Shown here in pieces: positions 57,850 through 64,000 of a stretch of DNA of 64,000 nt. Position 1 is the stretch's first letter. Each line of letters begins with the position of its first letter. Source of the DNA: Sarocladium kiliense (Eukaryota; Ascomycota; Sordariomycetes; Hypocreales; Sarocladiaceae); the NCBI GenBank assembly GCA_030734395.1, contig JAUZTG010000029.1:1736001-1800000 (forward strand), in the 5' to 3' direction. The notes beneath the pieces were generated by a model. The model searched no databases. It was not told the origin of the DNA and saw only the letters and a program-made list of their open reading frames with translations. Position numbers and translations under genes: made by a program.

Positions 57850-58889
57850 ATGGCTGGCGAAAGCTTGCCTACTATGATGGACATCGACGACTCAGACTTC
57901 TATGGTTCGAACTCTGGACTTATCTTGGAAGAAGCCGAGAGTAATCACCATACTGACATTATCCAGGGAGTCCTGAGGCAGTCGGTGCCCTCGAGGATCG
58001 CGTCAATCAGTTCAACGTACCCTCGTGGATCGCTCAGCATGCCGCTCATCCTGGCCATCCCACCAAACCCTCTTCCACACTCTCGACAGCCAATCTTCAC
58101 AATCCCTATGCCGGCGTTCCATACGCCTGGCAACTCACAGAGTCTCTAGACGATTTCTTCCGTCGCCTTCCACCAGCAACGACCCAGCAATCTCTCTCCT
58201 TGCCATGGATCTTCATCTGCAACCCCTACATCCCAAGGGTGGCAAAAGCCGATGCAGAGAGTCAGACCATTACCTTGAATGAAGATGAAGCTCCAGAGGA
58301 AGAAGGCAGCAAGCCCCGAATCGTTGCAGAAGGTGGTCTAGAACGTCTCCAGATCATGGCTGAATTCACCCAAGGTCTTCAGAAACGCGGAGGAAACATC
58401 AAAACCGTCGAGAAAGACATCAACAAAGAGAAGAAGCAGGCCATCAACGATATCCTCAACCTTGCGTACGCCGCTAAGGTCCGGGCAGGGAAATGGATGC
58501 TCTTTTGTACGCCGGGCGAGGTGAATGAGATCTGGTCTGTCGTGGCGCGTGCTACGGCGAATAACGAGCTAGGTATTGCGGCGAAGGTGGCGCCGAAGCC
58601 GGAGGAGGAGGATTCGAGGAAGGATCGATTGGTGTGTGTTTATACGGCTGACTTTCGAGATACGGCTGATGTAGGGAGGGTGCTGCAGAAGCTGAGGGAG
58701 ATGAAACTCGTCGAGGCAAAGGGGAGGCCAATCTATTACAAGCCAGGTACGTTCCCGATGCTCGTGGTTCTCAGGTGGGAAGAGTTCAGGCTGACATCGG
58801 TAACTACAGATGCTTTCACGTACATCGGCATCGCATCCGGGAATCCATGGGGCCTCCGGTCGTCGATCTACAACTCCAATGAGTTCTGA
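57850..58889 (+). CDS. DUF1917 (C11orf68-like) family protein
   Basis: Three exons. The first intron is only about 41 nt (donor GTAATC near 57942, with ATACTGACA as branch site) and connects the acidic start to ALEDRVNQFNVPSWIAQH. The last intron is near 58746-58809. Family features include SWIA, YAWQLTESLDDFFRRLP, WIFICNPY, a central basic helix (KRGGNIKTVEKDINKEKKQAINDILNLA), GKWMLFCTPGEVNEIWSVVARAT, LVCVYTADFRD and IYYKPDAFTYIGI. Most DUF1917 proteins are uncharacterised; the fold is eIF4E-like in the mammalian Bles03 structure, to my memory. The start at 57850 (MAGESLPTMMDIDD) is the first ATG; 57877 and 57880 are alternatives. Confidence 0.82.
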
Positions 58890-59146
58890 GCACGTTTCAC
58901 GAAGACGTTGAGGCAGGAAGCCTACTTGATGAGACACGAGATCAACATTGACCTATGAGATCAGATAGCGCACATGCTCAGTGCGCTTCTAAGGACCCAA
59001 ACCTCAATACCAAAATTGACAATCCAACGCCAGTTCTCCTATACCGCTATGCACCGTTCATGTAGAGACCATCTCTACGTTACCAAGCCAAGATATTCCT
59101 TCCATCATGATGCATCAAACCAACAGATCTCATTGCGTGGTTGTGT

Positions 59147-59773
59147 TCATGCCACAGTTCCATCATACCCATCGAGCACAGCATCTGGGTCCACGGATCT
59201 CAGCAACAATACAAGCCTGTATGCACTGTTCCCATTCAGATAGTATCGATGCAATTTCTTGGATCTCAAGAATCCAAGGCGCTCGTAGAGGCGCATCGCA
59301 GGCTCGTTGGTCTCCTCTGTCTCAAGGACAATCTCATCCGCTTTGCGGTTGGCCATTGCGTCGATGGCTCGTTTCACGAGTGCGGTGGCAACACCGTGGC
59401 CACGGAAGGGTGAGGCCACAGCCAGCATGGCGATGTAGCCCCTGCGAGTGGGAGGAGAGTGGGAGGAATGGACCTCGAGCTTGCAGACGATGACTCCGAT
59501 GAGGGAAGAGTCGACTGGGTCGATAGCCTGGATGCCTGGTGAGTACGATTCCTAATGAGAAGCCGGAGGTGATGGGTAGTCGAAACTGACCATGAAGCAG
59601 AGATGTGACCATTGGCAGAGAAAATAACGGTAGACATAGATGCTATACGGCTCGCTCAGATCCTTTGAGATAAGGGAGCGGATGGCCGGTAGGTATTGCG
59701 ACTCAAGGTCGTGTTGATACTGGATGTAGCGCAGGTCCGTAGGTGCGACAGAGCTGCTATCTACGACAGCCAT
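59147..59773 (-). CDS. NatC catalytic subunit Naa30/Mak3
   Basis: Two exons (59773-59591 and 59527-59147) with a 63-nt intron, 187 residues. The enzyme N-terminally acetylates proteins starting Met-Leu, Met-Ile or Met-Phe, as the catalytic core of NatC. The GNAT fold is complete: EPYSIYVYRYFLCQW substrate loop, LIGVIVCKLE strand, RRGYIAMLAVASPFRGHGVATALV acetyl-CoA motif with the R/QxxGxG/A signature (RGHGVA), and EIVLETEETNEPAMRLYERLGFLRSKKLHRYYLNG. The splice acceptor was chosen at CATCCAG|GCTATC because it restores CFM followed by AIDPVDSS, as expected from homologues. It converges on the DUF1917 gene, ~260 bp away. Confidence 0.92.
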
Positions 59774-60907
59774 AGTGACAATATCTAGCAATATAACGTT
59801 GCGATGCGAAGTGAATGTAGATGATGAAATTTGGAAGCGTCGCTCTGGATCTGTGAGCGGGTTAGCCCGGTTTTGATACTCGATCGCTGATGAGACAGAG
59901 AAACATGGAGAGGGGTTGTCTGACCTGGTCGTACAAGGCCTTTTGTACAGTGTAACGCCTTATGTGAGAAGAAAGGGCGAGTCCGGAGAGGGATGACTCG
60001 ACCGGAGTGAGGGTGTATCGTCGGGCAGGGATGCCTCGTTGGTCAGGTTGAGTCCTCTTTTGAGAAGGTGGTGGTGTGGTGTGGCCGTGGTGGGGTTTCG
60101 GGCGAGGTGGGAGGAGGCCGTCGTCAATCGACGCCGCAGCCGCAAGTGGTGGCAGACACAGGGCTGGGGAGGGCAGGGGCAGTCTGTGGGTGGTGGGAGT
60201 CGATAGTGGGGGAAAGTCACAGCTGCCTGGCGCTATCACATGCTAGAGCTCCAGTGCTGGATCCCTGAGGGCGCTGCATGGGCGATCCCCGCCGGGCTGG
60301 GCGAAGAGACTGAGATGGAGCTGTGGAAAGGCATTCTCTGACGAACTTGGCATGGGATTTCGCAAGAATGCCATCATTCATATCACTCTACAGTTTCTAT
60401 AATCATTCTACTCCCTCATGTTATCAGGGCGTCCCCAATACTGCAGCGGCGATGACCCCTCCAGCAATGTCGGGCTCCTGATAGACCCCGAAAAGGGCCC
60501 TGAACGGCGCGCCAGGAGCTTTGACGTCAGCGGTGTCTTATCTGCAATCTACGCTCCAGGCACATGCGAGGTGCGACATGTGCTGTGCTGCAAACAAATG
60601 TCGGACCGTCACCTCCAGCTCTTCCATCCCAGCGACCGCCTCTTTCTCTTCCGACCTATCTCCCTCCTTGACTCCACCATTGTTACGCCTTAATAGCCTT
60701 CAGCATTCGATTCGGGTTCGGCATCTGTATATACACCGTAGCCACCGACTGGCTACCTCTTAGCTCGAACCTTCAACCCCCGTGGCATTGTCGAGCACGT
60801 GCATGCCAACGACCCAAAAACTCAATCCTCCCTCGAACCACCACCCGCCTCGAGAATCGTACCTCCTCAACACTTCGAGGCGAGCAGCCTCTCGTCTATA
60901 GATCGCC
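59774..60907. other. Divergent intergenic: NatC and PDAT promoters
   Basis: About 1.1 kb between divergent genes. The plus-strand part at 60.0-60.2 kb is G-rich (ggtggtggtgtggtgtggcc), so the NatC sense leader is C-rich. Before 60908 the plus strand is C/A-rich. No supported gene. Confidence 0.4.
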
Positions 60908-62842
60908 ATGGCCACTACCCTTCGCCGGCGAAATCTCGCTGGCAACAAACCTGCCCCTGTCGACAGCGAAGTTACAGACATTACGGACGTCCCAGAATCC
61001 GATGATAGCCCCGAGTCTCAACCAACGTCTCACGTCCACGTCGTTGAACATGTTCACCACAAAACCAAGAAGCGCCGACTCGGCTTGATCTTCCTCCTCG
61101 GCAGCTTGTTCGGAATCGTCGCTGCCGGCTTCTTCGCGAAAAGCAATGATCTCATAGACTTCCCGGAGTTCGGTGATCTGTCCATGGACAGCCTGTTTGA
61201 TGCTCTGCCCGCAGGTCTTGTTCGTGACATGCGCGACCTTGTCCAGGGCGAGCGCGATTTCACAGACGCATACGACTCCTTCTCCGTGGGTCTCAAGGCG
61301 CGCGCAGAGGGTCTCGATGCACACCACCCTGTGCTTATGGTCCCTGGCGTCATCTCAACGGGACTCGAGTCCTGGGGCACGGCAAACATCTCAAGAGGGT
61401 ACTTCCGGAAGCGCTTATGGGGTAGCTGGACCATGATGCGCGCCCTGGTGCTCGACAAGGAGTCCTGGAAACAACACATTATGCTGGACAAGCGCACCGG
61501 CCTCGACCCACCGCTCGTGAAGCTGCGGGCTGCTCAGGGATTCGATGCGACAGACTTCTTCATCACCGGCTACTGGATCTGGAACAAGATCTTCGAGAAT
61601 CTCGCTACCATTGGATACGACCCTACAAACTCTTTCACCGCTGCTTACGACTGGCGCCTCTCTTACGGCAATCTGGAGGTCCGTGATCAATACTTCTCCC
61701 GTCTCAAGTCTTACATCGAGACATGGGTGAACATCAACCACCGAAAGGTCGTTCTTACTTCGCACAGCATGGGCAGCCAGGTTGTCTTCTACTTTTTCCA
61801 CTGGGTAGAGTCTGAGAATGGTGGACGTGGTGGTGACGACTGGGTAGAACGGCATATCGACTCATGGATCAACATCAGCGGATGCATGCTTGGGGCTGTC
61901 AAGGATCTGACCGCTGTGCTCTCGGGCGAGATGCGCGACACGGCCCAGCTGAACGCGTTCGCCATCTACGGCCTTGAGAAGTTCCTCAGCAAAGAGGAGC
62001 GGGCGGAGATCTTCCGAGCTATGCCAGGCATCTCATCCATGCTACCTATTGGCGGCAGTGCCGTCTGGGGTGATTTGGACTGGGCGCCTGACGATCAGCC
62101 GGGTCAGGAGGTGTCTTACGGCTCGTTCCTGAACTTCAAGGCAGGCGCCAATTTCACAACCCCGTCAAAGAATATGACCGTCGAGCAATCTCTCGAGTAC
62201 CTCTTCAACACGACGGAGGACTGGTATCAGAAGCAGGTCAAGAGCAGTTACTCGCATGGCGTCGCGAACACGGCTGCAGAGGTGCGGGAGAACAACCTCA
62301 ATCCCAACAAGTGGATCAATCCGCTTGAGACCAGTCTTCCCAATGCACCGAGTCTCAAGATCTACTGCTTCTATGGAGTCGGAAAGCCAACGGAGAGGGG
62401 ATACTGGTATCGTGCACCAGACCAGCCTCTCCTCACGAACCTCAACATCACAATCGACACAGCCATGACAGAAGGCATCATCGATCACGGCGTCATCATG
62501 GGCGAAGGTGACGGCACTGTCAACCTGATGAGCACGGGATACATGTGCAACAGGGGCTGGAATATGAAGCGATACAACCCTGGCGGGTCTAAGATCACGG
62601 TCGTAGAGATGCCACATGAGCCCGAAAGGTTCAACCCGCGGGGTGGCCCTCGCACGGCAGACCATGTCGACATCCTGGGACGTCAGAACCTCAACGAGCT
62701 GGTTCTGCGTGTTGCGGCAGGCAAAGGAGAGACCATCACAAACTACGTGGTCAGCAACATCCACGAGTATGCCGCAAAGGTGAGGGTTTATGACGATGAA
62801 GAGGAGGACGCAGCCAATCGTGAGAAGAAGAAGGGTTCATAG
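60908..62842 (+). CDS. Phospholipid:diacylglycerol acyltransferase (Lro1-like)
   Basis: A single exon of 644 residues. The ER enzyme moves an acyl chain from phospholipid to diacylglycerol, making triacylglycerol without acyl-CoA. A short basic N-terminus (KKRRLG) precedes one membrane helix at about residues 60-77 (LIFLLGSLFGIVAAGFF). The LCAT-like alpha/beta hydrolase domain follows: HPVLMVPGVISTGLESWG lid region, YDWRLSYGNLEVRDQYFSRLK, and the nucleophile Ser in LTSHSMGSQVV. The acidic and His members of the triad are expected near DGTVNLMS and TADHVDIL. Length equals that of yeast Lro1 and related fungal enzymes. Codon use and the continuous frame show no lesion. Confidence 0.94.
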   Translation: MATTLRRRNLAGNKPAPVDSEVTDITDVPESDDSPESQPTSHVHVVEHVHHKTKKRRLGLIFLLGSLFGIVAAGFFAKSNDLIDFPEFGDLSMDSLFDALPAGLVRDMRDLVQGERDFTDAYDSFSVGLKARAEGLDAHHPVLMVPGVISTGLESWGTANISRGYFRKRLWGSWTMMRALVLDKESWKQHIMLDKRTGLDPPLVKLRAAQGFDATDFFITGYWIWNKIFENLATIGYDPTNSFTAAYDWRLSYGNLEVRDQYFSRLKSYIETWVNINHRKVVLTSHSMGSQVVFYFFHWVESENGGRGGDDWVERHIDSWINISGCMLGAVKDLTAVLSGEMRDTAQLNAFAIYGLEKFLSKEERAEIFRAMPGISSMLPIGGSAVWGDLDWAPDDQPGQEVSYGSFLNFKAGANFTTPSKNMTVEQSLEYLFNTTEDWYQKQVKSSYSHGVANTAAEVRENNLNPNKWINPLETSLPNAPSLKIYCFYGVGKPTERGYWYRAPDQPLLTNLNITIDTAMTEGIIDHGVIMGEGDGTVNLMSTGYMCNRGWNMKRYNPGGSKITVVEMPHEPERFNPRGGPRTADHVDILGRQNLNELVLRVAAGKGETITNYVVSNIHEYAAKVRVYDDEEEDAANREKKKGS

Positions 62843-63433
62843 CGTGGATTCCTGACACAGGACCTGGCCCCTCTAATGATGGAGGCTGTGGCTACGTGGG
62901 CGACTTGGCATTTAGTAATTTGGCTGGCGAAGAGGGAGTGAAGCGGCGTTGACGCGTGAGGATATACCCGGAATTACCATGTGCAAACCTTAGCTTTTGG
63001 GTTGTAGGCGATTGGCTCGTTGAAGAAGAAACACCCAAGAGCAGAAAAAATAGAATTACAGAGCAGTCTTTACTTATGATGTGCGAGCAAGGCTGATTCG
63101 AAATGGTGCCCAGGAATGTGATGGGCAGGGTGGTGGTGGATGGAGGGGCTGTAGGATGATTAAGTGGATGAGGTCACGGCACAGCACTGGAGACGGACCT
63201 CCAAGGAAGCAGGCATGCCGCCACTAGGACGCCTGCTTCTCCAACATCGGCTCTTCCCCACGGCACGACACAAATCACGACGGAACAACAGCATCACCCG
63301 ATCAAGCAAATCCAGAACTCGTGCTTCCGTCTGTTCTGCATCATCGCTCGAATGTACCACATCCTCTACTGAGCAGCTCCTTCTCCGCTTCCCCAATGCA
63401 GTCGCACCCGAAACCCCCCCTCGCCGGACAACC
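62843..63433. other. Intergenic, no supported gene
   Basis: About 0.6 kb: the PDAT 3' region followed by the promoter of the SPIN90/Ldb17 gene. Overlapping minus-strand frames here are antisense shadows. Confidence 0.4.
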
Positions 63434-64000
63434 ATGACCGACCACGAAGACGATGGAGCCTCACAGCCGCCACCCTCTCCTGACGACGAGGACCAGCTCT
63501 GGGCCGACCTCGAAGCCTGCGTCGCCACTCAATGCACCGAGCACGAGTCCATCGACGATGCGCTGCGCTCGTGGCTTGACCTGACAACCCGTCTACGATG
63601 TCTCGCACACGTCGACTCGCAAGACGAGGTCGTTGCAGCTGCGCAGCTTCTCGAGGCGAGCTCTTTGTTCCGTACACATAGGTCTTACATCCGGACGCAG
63701 ATTATTCATAGTCTGTTGCAAGAGGATGAGACGGCATCGTTGCATGCGATTGCGTGTCTGCTGCTGCTCGATGGGGAGGGCGATGAGAGCATCTTCCCGA
63801 GCATGATTCAAGAGGCGTGCTTCCCGAGGTTGCTGGAGTTGATTGGAGAGAGGAGGGAGGAGGATCCGAGGGTTAAGAGGCTGTTGTTGCAGCTGATGTA
63901 TGAGATGTCGAGGATGGAGAGGCTAAGGGAGGATGATCTGGAGTTGGTGGATGACGACTTCATTCACTACCTGTTCCGCATCATCGAGGGTGTATCTAAT
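63434..64000 (+). CDS. SPIN90/Ldb17 leucine-rich domain protein, 5' part
   Basis: Open from ATG 63434 (MTDHEDDGAS) to the window edge, 189 codons, so the gene is truncated only by the window. The acidic start is followed by LWADLEACV, SWLDLTTRLRCLAHV, RTQIIHSLLQEDETASLHAIACLLLLDGEGDE and YEMSRMERL, which resemble the leucine-rich helical region of SPIN90/Ldb17 (fission yeast Dip1). These proteins activate Arp2/3 complex without a pre-existing filament, seeding linear actin at endocytic sites. The C-terminal half with the SPIN90 core lies outside, so the assignment rests on the N-terminal part alone. Confidence 0.75.
   Translation, partial: MTDHEDDGASQPPPSPDDEDQLWADLEACVATQCTEHESIDDALRSWLDLTTRLRCLAHVDSQDEVVAAAQLLEASSLFRTHRSYIRTQIIHSLLQEDETASLHAIACLLLLDGEGDESIFPSMIQEACFPRLLELIGERREEDPRVKRLLLQLMYEMSRMERLREDDLELVDDDFIHYLFRIIEGVSN

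Noticed and set aside
62165..62764. 199-residue minus-strand frame inside the PDAT gene
   Set aside because: Antisense shadow of a strongly conserved coding sequence; GC-rich codons leave the opposite strand open.

Overview
This window is nuclear DNA from a filamentous ascomycete (Pezizomycotina). The genes are monocistronic and lie on both strands. They are interrupted by short introns (about 41-70 nt where measured) with GTRNGT donors and CTNAC-type branch sites. Many encoded families are fungal: a Stc1-domain protein, Zn2Cys6 regulator, asaB/NvfI-like oxidoreductase, GT34 mannosyltransferase, DUF7514, DUF7580, CorA-like and SPIN90/Ldb17. The sequence does not let me name the class or genus. 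I see no tRNA, rRNA, CRISPR array, intact transposon or strong repeat-induced mutation.

Layout. 1-3.86 kb is gene-poor. 3.9-7.7 kb (minus strand) holds a Stc1-domain protein and mitochondrial pyruvate dehydrogenase kinase. 9.5-22.5 kb is the accessory part: a 1361-residue C2H2/NB-ARC/TPR NLR-like gene lies head-to-head with a 1126-residue DUF7580-like/C2H2 gene, followed by an asaB/NvfI-type oxidoreductase and a fragment that looks like the C-terminus of another TPR-STAND gene. 23-31 kb has a coiled-coil orphan, an MFS sugar/polyol transporter and a DUF7514 protein. 31.8-45.6 kb is dense and housekeeping: sphingosine-1-phosphate lyase, GT34 mannosyltransferase, a membrane RING-CH E3 ligase, proteasome alpha-2, diphthamide protein Dph7 and exportin Msn5. 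45.6-49.9 kb is a long gene-free stretch with a 21-C tract and a pyrimidine-rich presumptive leader before a Zn2Cys6 regulator. 53-64 kb carries a short gene that looks broken, a 90-residue membrane protein assembled from spliced exons, a CorA-like protein, a DUF1917 protein, the NatC catalytic subunit Mak3/Naa30, phospholipid:diacylglycerol acyltransferase and the 5' part of a SPIN90/Ldb17 gene that runs off the right edge.

How the genes relate. Most are ordinary housekeeping genes with no operon-like logic. The exception is 9.5-22.5 kb. There a nucleotide-switch receptor-like gene faces a gene whose domains are common in fungal STAND/HET-type repertoires, across a shared 804-bp promoter, with a related C-terminal fragment nearby. 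I read this as a small, turning-over, innate-immunity-like locus. That function is inference from architecture and position. Exon coordinates were spliced by eye and checked for reading-frame continuity; none was checked against transcripts.
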